64,000 bases of DNA from Granulicella arctica (GTDB lineage: Bacteria > Acidobacteriota > Terriglobia > Terriglobales > Acidobacteriaceae), in the NCBI RefSeq assembly GCF_025685605.1, contig NZ_JAGTUT010000001.1:3658001-3722000 (forward strand), read 5' to 3'. The notes beneath the pieces were generated by a model. The model was not told the origin of the DNA. It did no database searches and worked only from the letters and a program-made list of their open reading frames with translations. Both the position numbers and the translations under genes were made by a program. Below are positions 52,397 through 60,965 of the stretch, in pieces; within the stretch, counting starts at the first letter, position 1, and each line of letters starts with the position of its first letter.

Positions 52397-53343
52397 TCGC
52401 AAAAGCCAACGGCAGCGGTACCCAGAGCAGTATCCAGAGCTTGGACAGTGCCCTCATTGATCTCCTTCACAGCCCTGTCGGAGCTCAGATCTTTGCCAGT
52501 CTTTCAGAAAGCGAAGTAGCGGATACAGCCCTGCGACTATATCGGCAGGATCTCCACTCCTGCGCCGCGGCCGCTCGCATGGCACTCCAGCTTGTACATG
52601 GTACAGACCCCGGCGATGATCTCGTCGCAGCCCACGTCCAGCATCTTCTCTGGTCTTCCTGGCGGACGGCGCAGGCAGAGGCCAGCCTCGGCACCCGACC
52701 CTGCTGGACCGCCACCGGCACACACTTCCTGGAGGAGACCAGAGGTAAGCCCACCATCTTCATTACCCCCTTGACCATGCCTTTTTCAGACGTGCAGGTT
52801 GTCATCGACCAGCTCATCCCAGATCGTCCGGTCGCCGTCTACGGAGAAGGTCTCGCCTCAGCCCAAACCGACGCCCCCTCCCCAGGCCGACCGCTCACCA
52901 TCTTCGGAGATGGCTCTCCCCGCACCATGCTCGGCATCGTCCGGATACTCGCCTGTAACGGCGTCTTCTGCACGTATCCGGACTTCGTCTACCGCGGCCA
53001 CGCAGAGGTCTCCCGCACCCTCTTCGGACGCCCCAGGAAACTCTCCCGCGCCTTTCTCTCCCTGTGTTCCAGGCCCGGAGCCTGCCTGCTTCCTGTTTTG
53101 CTCACCCGCGACCCTGGCCTCTGGCACGCCACCATCTATGAGCCGGTCATCCTCCATGACATCGGCTCCTTGCCCAGGGAAAGCTCGGAGAAGCTGCTTG
53201 CCACCATCGTTCTTGACATGCTGGAAGGCCTCATCAGCACCAGGCCGGAACAGTGGCTGCTCCTTAGCACTCTGGTCGCACAGGTTTGCGATGAGCTCTC
53301 ACCCGCTCATCAGTTCATCCCAGAAGGGAAGGTGATCGCATGA
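52393..53343 (+). CDS. LpxL-fold protein lacking the catalytic His motif
   Basis: A 316-residue protein. Residues 117-250 follow the lipid A acyltransferase pattern: RGKPTIFITPLTMPFSD aligns with RGKGVLVLTGHLGAWE of the LpxL-like protein at 1.0 kb. VFCTYPDFVYRGHAEVSRTL then FGRP and GACLLPVLLTRD match its second half. The catalytic H-x4-D/E is absent: Leu replaces His. Residues 1-100 are helical and unrecognised. No signal or membrane segment stands out. Coupled to the radical SAM gene by a 4-base overlap, it may bind an acyl chain or the peptide rather than transfer a lipid. Assignment rests on pattern, not a search. Confidence 0.6.
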   Translation: MIAKANGSGTQSSIQSLDSALIDLLHSPVGAQIFASLSESEVADTALRLYRQDLHSCAAAARMALQLVHGTDPGDDLVAAHVQHLLWSSWRTAQAEASLGTRPCWTATGTHFLEETRGKPTIFITPLTMPFSDVQVVIDQLIPDRPVAVYGEGLASAQTDAPSPGRPLTIFGDGSPRTMLGIVRILACNGVFCTYPDFVYRGHAEVSRTLFGRPRKLSRAFLSLCSRPGACLLPVLLTRDPGLWHATIYEPVILHDIGSLPRESSEKLLATIVLDMLEGLISTRPEQWLLLSTLVAQVCDELSPAHQFIPEGKVIA

Positions 53344-53443
53344 ACGACTAAAGCCATCGCTGAAGGAACCTACCCCAATTGCCTTCCCCTTACCGGCGGC
53401 GCAAACCTCAAACGCAACACCAATCGACAAAATGGAGAACATC

Positions 53444-53809
53444 ATGGCATTGCATCCTGAACTCAACGGACACATCATCCACATCAGCGGCGCTCCTGAG
53501 CTCTACTGGATCGACGGCGGTCGCGCTCGTCATATCGCCGACGAAGCGACCTACCACGGCGTCTTCGGCGGCTCCCCACAAAGCGAAGCCTACGACGGCC
53601 TCCGCAGCATCACGACCGGCCCCGATGTCGTCCCCGGAACGGTGCTCGTCCGGCCCAACAACTGGTCAGAGATCTACCTGATCGATAACAAGACCAAACG
53701 CCCCATCCCCAATGAGCAGCTCAAGGGAAAGTATCAGCTTAACGGCAACGTCCACAGCGTTCCTGTCAATGCAGTGGAAAGCATCCCGGACGGCCCCTCA
53801 TTTGCCTAG
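53444..53809 (+). CDS. Two-repeat beta-rich protein (RHIP-type repeats)
   Basis: A 121-residue protein made of two similar units of about 55 residues. Unit 1 has ELYWIDGGRARHIADEATYH and ends VVPGT; unit 2 has EIYLIDNKTKRPIPNEQLKG and ends IPDGP. Repeats of the form Y-x-I-D-x-G-x-x-R-x-I-P-x occur in many bacterial secreted or surface proteins of unknown role. GGAG precedes the ATG at 53444. It is the last gene of the radical SAM locus, 100 bases after the LpxL-fold gene. Confidence 0.65.
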   Translation: MALHPELNGHIIHISGAPELYWIDGGRARHIADEATYHGVFGGSPQSEAYDGLRSITTGPDVVPGTVLVRPNNWSEIYLIDNKTKRPIPNEQLKGKYQLNGNVHSVPVNAVESIPDGPSFA

Positions 53810-53892
53810 CCTCGGTCCCTGCTTGCAGCGGACGCTCCTCGTGATCCCAGCCACGGCTCAAACTGCCGGCGCGGATGCGGGGACGTCTCGCG

Positions 53893-54182
53893 TTACAGTC
53901 TCATCCCAACGTTAGCCATCCCTGTTATACAGGGAGCAAAACAAACCCAAGAATTATCTGCCAATCGGGAGCCTTTCGACTTTTTGGAGGGGACATCGAG
54001 TTTAAGAATTCACCAAAAGGGCAAAATCTAAGGAAGCGCACGTTCGTCGTGGAGGCCGATGCAAAAAGCGCATTCTGCAAGAACTCAATCAGTTGAATGT
54101 GAAGGCTCGTACTGCTTTCCCTAGCCTGGAGAGTTCCGCCGCACACCTGAGGTCTGGATAGCATTGGGCTTACAGTCTCATC
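53893..54182. repeat. 13-base direct repeats flanking 264 bases
   Basis: TTACAGTCTCATC occurs at 53893-53905 and again at 54170-54182. The enclosed segment has no gene. Its ends (CCAACGTTAGCCATCC and, inverted, CCAATGCTATCC) are only weakly similar. It might be a small non-autonomous insertion or a deletion scar. Confidence 0.5.
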
Positions 54183-54228
54183 TAAGCGATTCAGTGTTCT
54201 TCTTGTTAGGAAGTTCTTGCCTTAGCTG

Positions 54229-54357
54229 TTGTTGTCAGGCAGCAACGATGGAATTCAATATGTTCCCTTGATTCATGGCTTCATGCCTTGGAATGCGTAC
54301 CCGCAGTATCAGAATCGGGCACCTTTGATCGACGGCTGGAATCACGTAGGTGTCGTC
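54229..54357 (+). pseudogene. Remnant of a LamG/DUF1080-like domain
   Basis: The plus-strand frame reads GIQYVPLIHGFMPWNAYPQY, then APLIDGWNHVGVVVSG, typical of concanavalin-type glucan-binding domains where DGWNHV-x-V-V-V-S-G precedes the V-x-V-N strand. After VVVSG the match stops and unrelated sequence follows. No start or full domain remains, so this is a decayed fragment. Confidence 0.5.
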
Positions 54358-54451
54358 GTGTCCGGATATGGCGAGCCCAACTTCCCGGCGCTTCGACTGA
54401 AGCACTATAGTGGTTGCGTTGGCAGAACGTCCGCTTCTTGAGAGGTCCTTC

Positions 54452-56029
54452 ATGTTGAACACGACGCGCCGTCAGGCGCTGAAGCTGCTGAGTGGGGCCG
54501 GAGTCACTCTGGCGACAAAGAATATGTTTTCCCAGACTGTGACGTCCGGCCCCTTCAAGGCCTCGCTGGATTCTCTCAAGACCTGGACCATTCCCGACTG
54601 GTTTGCGGACGCCAAGTTTGGCATATGGGCTCATTGGGGCCCGCAGTCCGCAGTCGGCGATGGCGACTGGTACGCGCGCAACATGTACGTCGAAGGAACG
54701 CCGCAGTATGCGTACCATCTGCAGCGCTTCGGCCCGCAATCCAAAGTTGGCTATAAAGATCTGATTCACCTGTTCACCGCGAGCAAATGGGATCCTGAAC
54801 ATCTGATGGACCTGTACGCAAAGGCGGGAGCAAAGTATTTTTTCTCAATGGGCGTACACCATGACGGTTACGATCTTTGGAATTCGAAGTACCAGCCACG
54901 CTGGAACTCCGTAGCGAGCGGACCGAAGCGAGATGTCGTCGGGGAGTGGGGAGCCGCGGCCCGCAAACGTGGCTTGCGCTTCGGCGTCAGTGAACACCTT
55001 TCAAATAGCTTTGAGTGGCTTGCCCCATCCCACCTGGCAGATACCAAAGGACCATTCGCCGGGGTCCCCTATGACGGGCAGGACCAAGCGTTTGCGGATC
55101 TCTACCATGACTATTCGAAGGAGCCGAAGGGCTTCGCACGAAGTATTGCCAAGGATGCGATGGGGCGTAACCAGGCACCGGAGTGGTGGAAGCAGCAGTA
55201 CTTCAACCGGGTAAAGGATTTAGTGGATCAGCATCAGCCCGACCTGCTGTACACGGATGGAGGCATCGTCCTCGGCGCGTACGGTGCCGGCACCGTCGCT
55301 GAGTTGTACAACGTGGGGCCAACGACCTACGACGGCAAACCCGCGACAGTCTACTTCAGCAAGACGAGGACCGACTGTGTAGATGGCCACACCTGCGTGG
55401 TAGATCACGAGCGGAACGTCATTGGCGAGATCGACCCGGTGCCGTGGCAGACGGATACCTGTATCGGCGAATGGCATTACAAAGTGGGTGTGGTCTACAA
55501 GCCAGCCAAAAAAGTCATCGACATGCTGGTCGATATCGTCAGCAAGAATGGTAATCTCCTGCTCAACTTTCCTCTGCCTGCATCGGGCGAACTTGATCCG
55601 GAGGAACTCAAGGTCCTTGAAGGAATTACGGCATGGATCGCCGTGAATGGAGAGGCGATCTACGCGACGCGGCCCTGGAAGATTTATGGCGAGGGTCCGT
55701 CCACCAAGGTGGTCATAAAAGCCAGCGGTGAAGAGTTCGATCCAAACGAAGGCAAGAAGCCGGATCTTGGCGCCACCGACATGCGCTTTACCAGCAAAGG
55801 CGACACGCTCTACGTCTTTGCTATGGGCTGGCCGCAAGGGGATCTGCACGTTGCGTCCCTCGCGCTCGTTGGCGCTCAACAACCGTCCAAGGCGGTCGAT
55901 GTCCGTCTCCTTGGTCACGAGCAGCCCTTGCAGTTCACGCATGACGAGCGTGGTCTGCGGGTCAGCATGCCATCCCAGCCAACCGCCACCGCCGCGATCG
56001 GTGTCGCGCTGCGCATCCGCTTCGTGTAG
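54452..56029 (+). CDS. Alpha-L-fucosidase, GH29 (Tat-exported)
   Basis: A 525-residue GH29 enzyme. The leader MLNTTRRQALKLLSGAGVTL has a twin-Arg pattern. The fold marks follow: KFGIWAHWGPQSAVGDGDWY, GAKYFFSMGVHHDGYDLW and LLYTDGGIVLGAYG, with the Asp of YTDGG as the expected nucleophile. GAGAGG sits before the ATG at 54452. It differs clearly from the GH29 at 16-17.5 kb and need not share its substrate. It begins just downstream of a broken carbohydrate-binding domain. Confidence 0.93.
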   Translation: MLNTTRRQALKLLSGAGVTLATKNMFSQTVTSGPFKASLDSLKTWTIPDWFADAKFGIWAHWGPQSAVGDGDWYARNMYVEGTPQYAYHLQRFGPQSKVGYKDLIHLFTASKWDPEHLMDLYAKAGAKYFFSMGVHHDGYDLWNSKYQPRWNSVASGPKRDVVGEWGAAARKRGLRFGVSEHLSNSFEWLAPSHLADTKGPFAGVPYDGQDQAFADLYHDYSKEPKGFARSIAKDAMGRNQAPEWWKQQYFNRVKDLVDQHQPDLLYTDGGIVLGAYGAGTVAELYNVGPTTYDGKPATVYFSKTRTDCVDGHTCVVDHERNVIGEIDPVPWQTDTCIGEWHYKVGVVYKPAKKVIDMLVDIVSKNGNLLLNFPLPASGELDPEELKVLEGITAWIAVNGEAIYATRPWKIYGEGPSTKVVIKASGEEFDPNEGKKPDLGATDMRFTSKGDTLYVFAMGWPQGDLHVASLALVGAQQPSKAVDVRLLGHEQPLQFTHDERGLRVSMPSQPTATAAIGVALRIRFV

Positions 56030-56355
56030 CTTCGGGGGCGCCGCTGGCCGCGTTTGTCCCTGTCCGGGGCACTTTGGCTTTATCGATTAGTCCACCATCT
56101 CGCATTGCTTCGAGCAGATACGAACTTTGGTACGCAAGCGCACTGCTGCTACGAACTCGCCTAACCTTCTCCATACATCTTATTGCGGAGGTACGTGTTT
56201 CTCTAGCAGGTCGGTTGCGCCACTGGGGTATTGCCTACAGCGGTGTTGCATACCCTTTTACCTGCAAAAGTGGCTCTTTCATCGCAACACTTGTTTGGCC
56301 ATTATTTACGTGACCAGCTCGCCAGGATTGCTGATGATCTGATTTGCGTTCTGGC
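56030..56355. other. Gene-free stretch (326 bases)
   Basis: Between convergent genes. No open frame with a recognisable product and no clear terminator hairpin with a T-run was seen. Confidence 0.5.
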
Positions 56356-57435
56356 TTAGTCGTCAACCCCTTGGTGTTCGGAAGGTCCAAGTCCGAGCCG
56401 CTTGGCCATGGTAGCGAGCAGCTTGGGGCGTACGTCGGGTCTGGTCCAGGGGCAGTCCGCGATGCAGATGCCGCAGGAAGATGCTTCGGCGAAGTAGGGG
56501 ATGCATTTGTCAAAGTTGACGTACCAGCGTTCGACGCCGCGTACCAATTGTTTGCTCTCGGTGATGGCCCCGGGAGGGCAGGCTTTTGTGCAGATCTGGC
56601 AGGTGGTGCAGAAGTCGTCTGCGCCGAAGCGAACTGGCGCGGTCGCGACGAGAGGCATGTCGGTTGTGACGCCAGCAAGACGGAGGCCGGCGCCGAACTG
56701 GTGGTTGATCAAGGAGCCATGCTTGCCAAGTTCGCCGAGACCGGAGGCGATGGCGGGCGGAATGAGGAGGAGCGCGCTGGCGGAAGGGCCGGGATAAGCG
56801 GTGGCGTTGTAGCCCTGGGCGCGGATCCAGTTGGCGAGGGCGAAGGAGGCGCGGGTGCCGCGGGCATACTGCTCGCCGATCTCGGTGACGCCGATGCCGT
56901 TGGTCTCGTCGGAGGGAAGCTGCTTGAGGCGTTCGTAGTTGGGCGCGAGGGCGAGGATGATGACCCAGGGATCGTCGATGGTGTAGCCACCGAAGACGTA
57001 GAGGGGGTCCATGGGCGCGATGCCGATGGCCCCGGCTTCGTGGGCGAGAGCGAAGGTGGTGGCTTCGGCGGATAGTTGAGCGGGCGGGGCCGGGTTGCGC
57101 GCTTCGGCGACGGGGACGAGTTCGGGATGGGTGTAGGCCGCGATGAAGGCGGGGCCGGAGCCGGGACATTTGCGGGAGTTGGCGCGGGCGACGTCCTGCA
57201 GGGGGCCGAAGGGGTGCTGGTCGGGGGAGTGCCAGAAGAACGGCGAGGCCTGGCGTGCAGCGGTTTCGCCCACGCCATTGATGGCGTTGCCTGAGACCTT
57301 GAGCAGGGCGATGGTCTCGGGCCGGGGGGTGTAGGTGCCGGGTTTAGGGCGCCTGGGATTCGGCAGCGAATTGCCCTGGGCGGCGGCAGGTTGGGCGGCG
57401 ACGGGTTGGGGAGCGGCGAACGGAGCGGTCGACAT
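56356..57435 (-). CDS. Reductive-dehalogenase/QueG-like Fe-S protein
   Basis: A 359-residue protein with two [4Fe-4S] sites at the end: C276-x2-C279-x2-C282-x3-C286 (CTTCQICTKACP), and C311 with C321-x2-C324-x3-C328 (CGICIADCPW). The segment GLGELGKHGSLINHQFGAG, followed by LAGVTTDMPL, is shared by reductive dehalogenases and epoxyqueuosine reductase QueG, which use cobalamin. The QueG C-terminal HEAT repeats are missing, and there is no Tat leader as in respiratory RdhA, so it is probably cytoplasmic and not respiratory. It follows the TonB receptor gene by 47 bases and may be co-transcribed. Confidence 0.75.
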   Translation of the reverse strand: MSTAPFAAPQPVAAQPAAAQGNSLPNPRRPKPGTYTPRPETIALLKVSGNAINGVGETAARQASPFFWHSPDQHPFGPLQDVARANSRKCPGSGPAFIAAYTHPELVPVAEARNPAPPAQLSAEATTFALAHEAGAIGIAPMDPLYVFGGYTIDDPWVIILALAPNYERLKQLPSDETNGIGVTEIGEQYARGTRASFALANWIRAQGYNATAYPGPSASALLLIPPAIASGLGELGKHGSLINHQFGAGLRLAGVTTDMPLVATAPVRFGADDFCTTCQICTKACPPGAITESKQLVRGVERWYVNFDKCIPYFAEASSCGICIADCPWTRPDVRPKLLATMAKRLGLGPSEHQGVDD

Positions 57436-57482
57436 GGTGTGTGCACCTCTACGGTACTTGCTGCGTGATTCGAGAACGGGGA

Positions 57483-60400
57483 CTAGAACTTCAACTTGAG
57501 GGAGAGCTGGATCTGCCGCGCGGCTCCGGCAAAGGTGGGGGTGCCAAAGGTCGGATTGGCGGGGCTGGTCACGCCGTCGCCGTAGCGTTGGGGAGTGGCG
57601 CCGCCAAACTCGCCGGCACCGTAGACCTGGTCAACATCCTGCACGTTGACGCGGTTTAAGACGTTGAGGGCTTCGGCGCTGGTGTTGAGTTTGAGGCGTT
57701 CGGTGAGTGAGAAGAGGCGCTGCAGGCGGAGATCGGTGTCGTAGTAGGAGGCTCCGCGATAGCTGTTGCGGCCGATGTTGCCGACGCGATCGTTGAAGGG
57801 GAAGCCGTCGCCGTTGATGTCGGAGCCGGCGAGGATGCTGTAGGACTGCGGACTCTGCAGGGTGTTGAGCATGGAGAACTGGATGGCGCGAAGAGGCGCG
57901 CTCCAGGTGTGGGGGGACTCGGCGAGCAGGGTGAGGACGAGGCGATGGCGCACGTCGTTGTCGCTGGTGGCGCGGTCGAGCTGGGGTCGGAGGTAGTCCT
58001 GGGGCTCGTCCTGGAGCTGATTTTCGGTGGCGACGTCGATCGATTTGCTGTAGACGTAGTTCGCGAGGAGGCTGAAGTTCTGGGAGAACTCTTTGCGGAG
58101 GCTGATGGAGCCGGCGTTGTAGATGGACCAGCCGGAGGGCGTGGCGTAGAGGACAAAGCCGAAGTTTGAATCGGCGGGCTGGAACTTCTGGCGGCCATCG
58201 GAGAGAAGGCCATTCGGGAGGCCGTTGATGGTGTTCGAGCTGAGGAGATGGATGGCGTGCACGTAGTGGTAGGCAGCGGTGAGGAACCATTTGCCGCCGA
58301 GTTCATTTTCGACTTCGAGACTGGATTGTTCGGTGTAGCTCGAAGGGAACTTGCGCTGGGTGAAGCCGAGAGGAAACTGCTTGAGAATGCGGGGCGCGGG
58401 ATAGATGCCGTTGTGGGTGAAGTTTGAAAAGGCGGGACCCGCGAGGGCCGGGCCGGCGGTGCCGACCATGCCGGCGGGACCGAAGCCGACGAGGTCACGC
58501 GCGGGATTGGCGAACTCGGGGATCAGGGGCTGGCTCATGGTGGTGAACGGCGAGGCACCATGCCAGCCGTTGACGAGGCTGCTGTACTCAAGCGACCCGG
58601 TATAGAGACCGAAGCTGGCGCGAACTACGCCTTTGCCCTGGCGCATGCCATAGGCGAGGCCGACCCGCGGCTGGACATTGCCGAAGTTGGTGGGATTGAT
58701 TGCGCCGAGGATGTTAAGATCGTTCGCCGAAGGGAGGACGTCGAGATCGTAGCGAAGGCCGGCGGAGAGGACGAGGTTGGATCGAGCCTTCCATTGATCC
58801 TGAACGTAGAGGCCGACCAGTTTGTGCCAAAAGGCGACCTGATCGGCGGCTCGATGCGCGGGGCCGTCGGGGCCGTTGAAGAAGCCACCCTGAAAGGGCA
58901 GGGAACGCTGCGGGACCTGCCTGCCGAAGTCTGCCCTGGTCTGCTGGAAGAGGAACTGGACCGCGGTGCCAGGGCCAAAGCCTGCGAAGGGGCCGGTGCC
59001 GAAGAAGCTCTGCGGGCTGAAGATGCCGACGCCCGGGGTGAAGTAGGGCGTCTCGGCGCTGAACCAGCCGGGTTGGAAGTCGATACCGGTCTTGAGGGTG
59101 TGCGCGCCGCGGGTGTAGGTAACGGCCTCTTTGGACTGGAAGTGATGCTCGCTGTAGTAGTCGACGCCGCCGAGGAAACCACCGCTGTAGAGGGTGTCGG
59201 CGACGTTGATGGTGGGCTCGAAGCCGTTGCCGACGGAGTTCATGTAGAAGATGCGGCGGCCGACGGAGACGGCGCTTTCGGAGGTCCAATGGCTGCCTGA
59301 GACGTGAAAGAAGTTGGCGTAGGCGGTCTGATCGTGGACTTCGTTGTTGCGGTAGCTTGAGGGTAGTCCCTGACCAGGCGATGCGGATGGAGTGTTGCCG
59401 TTGTGCACGTTAGCGAAGAGGTAGCCGACGGCGAGGGTGCTGTGTTCGCTGAGCACATCGGTGGCTTTGCCGAAGGCGTTGTTGTAGTCGCCAATCTGCA
59501 GGATGGAGCCGAGCGATTCCGGCGAGAGACCGAGCCTGGTCTTGATCTGGTTGATGCTCGGGGATCCTGGCCCCATGCAGCCTGCAGTGTCGATGCACTT
59601 GAGGATGAAGCGGGAGTAGATGGGGGACTGCGCGCGGCGCTGGCCTTCGTAGCCGAGGAAGTAGAAGACTTTGTCCTTGCGGAGCGGGCCGCCGATGGTG
59701 GCTCCGAACTGGTTGAAGCGGAGCGTGTTGAAGCCGGGAGCGGAGAGAAGGTTGTTGGCATCGGCGACGTTGTTTCGGAGGTATTCGTAGACGGAGCCGT
59801 GCAGGTCGTTGGTGCCGGAGCGGGTAATGGTGTTGACGGCGGCGCCGAGGCTGAGGCCGGCACCAGCGGCGTCGGGGCCACTGACGACGCGGAACTCCTG
59901 CACCCAATCGAGCGAAGGACTGACGCGCTGAACGCCGGAGACCATGGTGGTGTAGTCGACACCATCGAGGCCGTAGAAGACGCTGTGGGTCTCGCGGAGG
60001 CCGCCAAAGCTGACCTCTAAGACCGTCTCCTGAAAGGCGGATTGCGCCCCGGTGCTGGAGTTGCGGCCAACGGTCGCGGTGGGAGTGAGCAGGACGAAGT
60101 TGACGAAGTCGCGGTCAGAGGTGGGGAGATCGGCGATCTGCCGGGGGCTGATGACCTGGCTGGATTCGGTCCGCTCTTTGTCGACGCCTTGCAGGGTGTC
60201 GTGTACTTCGACCTGCTCGGTGTTGGAGCGGATGCGGAGCGGTACCTGCAGGTCAATGACCTGGCCGAGCGTGAGCACAAGCGGCTGCTGGTAGGGGGCG
60301 AATGAATCGGCGTTCACGGTGACGGTGTAGGGACCGGGGCGAAGACCGGGGACGGCGACCGCGCCTCGCTGATCAGAGAGGAGATTTCGCACGATGCCGG

Positions 60401-60629
60401 TATCGGTGCTGCGAACGGAGACGTTGGCCTGCGAGACGGCGCGGCCTTGCGGGTCGGAGACGGTGAGCGTCAACGTAGCGAACTGCTGGGCGCATGCTGG
60501 AGTGAGTGCGAGAAACAGGAGAAGCGGCAGCGAGAGGAGTTGGACACGGAGACCGCGATGCATGGGAGCGGAGGATCGTGGCGGACAGGGCACACGCTTC
60601 GTGGAAGCACGATCGAGAGACGAGGTCAT
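57483..60629 (-). CDS. Oar-like TonB-dependent receptor
   Basis: A 1048-residue outer-membrane protein. After an N-terminal signal (VQLLSLPLLLFLALTPACAQ) comes a carboxypeptidase-regulatory-like beta domain (LTVSDPQGRAVSQANVSVRS), then a plug (GLRETHSVFYGLDGVDYTTM, NTITRSGTNDLHGSVYEYLR) and a long barrel ending in Phe (RQIQLSLKLKF), as outer-membrane barrels do. Oar-type receptors are numerous in acidobacteria and thought to import glycans or other large nutrients. AGAGG before 60629 supports this start; the Met at 60563 is also possible. Ligand unknown. Confidence 0.93.
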   Translation of the reverse strand: MTSSLDRASTKRVPCPPRSSAPMHRGLRVQLLSLPLLLFLALTPACAQQFATLTLTVSDPQGRAVSQANVSVRSTDTGIVRNLLSDQRGAVAVPGLRPGPYTVTVNADSFAPYQQPLVLTLGQVIDLQVPLRIRSNTEQVEVHDTLQGVDKERTESSQVISPRQIADLPTSDRDFVNFVLLTPTATVGRNSSTGAQSAFQETVLEVSFGGLRETHSVFYGLDGVDYTTMVSGVQRVSPSLDWVQEFRVVSGPDAAGAGLSLGAAVNTITRSGTNDLHGSVYEYLRNNVADANNLLSAPGFNTLRFNQFGATIGGPLRKDKVFYFLGYEGQRRAQSPIYSRFILKCIDTAGCMGPGSPSINQIKTRLGLSPESLGSILQIGDYNNAFGKATDVLSEHSTLAVGYLFANVHNGNTPSASPGQGLPSSYRNNEVHDQTAYANFFHVSGSHWTSESAVSVGRRIFYMNSVGNGFEPTINVADTLYSGGFLGGVDYYSEHHFQSKEAVTYTRGAHTLKTGIDFQPGWFSAETPYFTPGVGIFSPQSFFGTGPFAGFGPGTAVQFLFQQTRADFGRQVPQRSLPFQGGFFNGPDGPAHRAADQVAFWHKLVGLYVQDQWKARSNLVLSAGLRYDLDVLPSANDLNILGAINPTNFGNVQPRVGLAYGMRQGKGVVRASFGLYTGSLEYSSLVNGWHGASPFTTMSQPLIPEFANPARDLVGFGPAGMVGTAGPALAGPAFSNFTHNGIYPAPRILKQFPLGFTQRKFPSSYTEQSSLEVENELGGKWFLTAAYHYVHAIHLLSSNTINGLPNGLLSDGRQKFQPADSNFGFVLYATPSGWSIYNAGSISLRKEFSQNFSLLANYVYSKSIDVATENQLQDEPQDYLRPQLDRATSDNDVRHRLVLTLLAESPHTWSAPLRAIQFSMLNTLQSPQSYSILAGSDINGDGFPFNDRVGNIGRNSYRGASYYDTDLRLQRLFSLTERLKLNTSAEALNVLNRVNVQDVDQVYGAGEFGGATPQRYGDGVTSPANPTFGTPTFAGAARQIQLSLKLKF

Positions 60630-60965
60630 ACGGTTTCCTCTAAAAGAATGAATGGAGATTAAAGTGGCCTAAGTCGCAGGCCCTCATTATGCGCAGTGAA
60701 GAGCGAGGGCGCGTCGGCCAGAAGGATGAAGTGGGCTCAAACTATGGGTGGAGAGAGTGGCTCCTGGAGTAGCCGCGATGGCAGGCTTGAGCGTTGCGCG
60801 TCCGGAGCCGCTGCCGCCAGGATGAGTGGCGGCAACGGCTCGGTGGGTGGTCTTGTGGACAGGCGAGTGAGGTGGTTGCGGTCCGCTCTCGGTTGAGGAA
60901 GTGGGAACGGCCTCAAGATCCCCAGTCGACACTGATGTGTGGGCCGGCGGTTGAGACGGACGGTG
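60630..60965. other. Gene-free stretch (336 bases) before the TonB receptor
   Basis: It must carry the receptor promoter on the minus strand. A short minus-strand open frame (60687-60932) has no ribosome site and an Ala/Thr/His/Pro-biased composition; I do not call it a gene. Confidence 0.5.

Larger units (their letters stand above)
53810..54451. other. Gap (642 bases) with direct repeats and a gene remnant
   Basis: It holds no intact gene. It contains the 13-base direct repeat described separately and the remnant at 54229-54357. A 6-bp hairpin TCCCTG/CAGGGA lies near 53931-53947. The fucosidase promoter must be at the right end. Confidence 0.6.

Noticed and set aside
60687..60932. Short frame before the TonB receptor as a leader peptide
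   Set aside because: No ribosome site and biased composition; may be chance.
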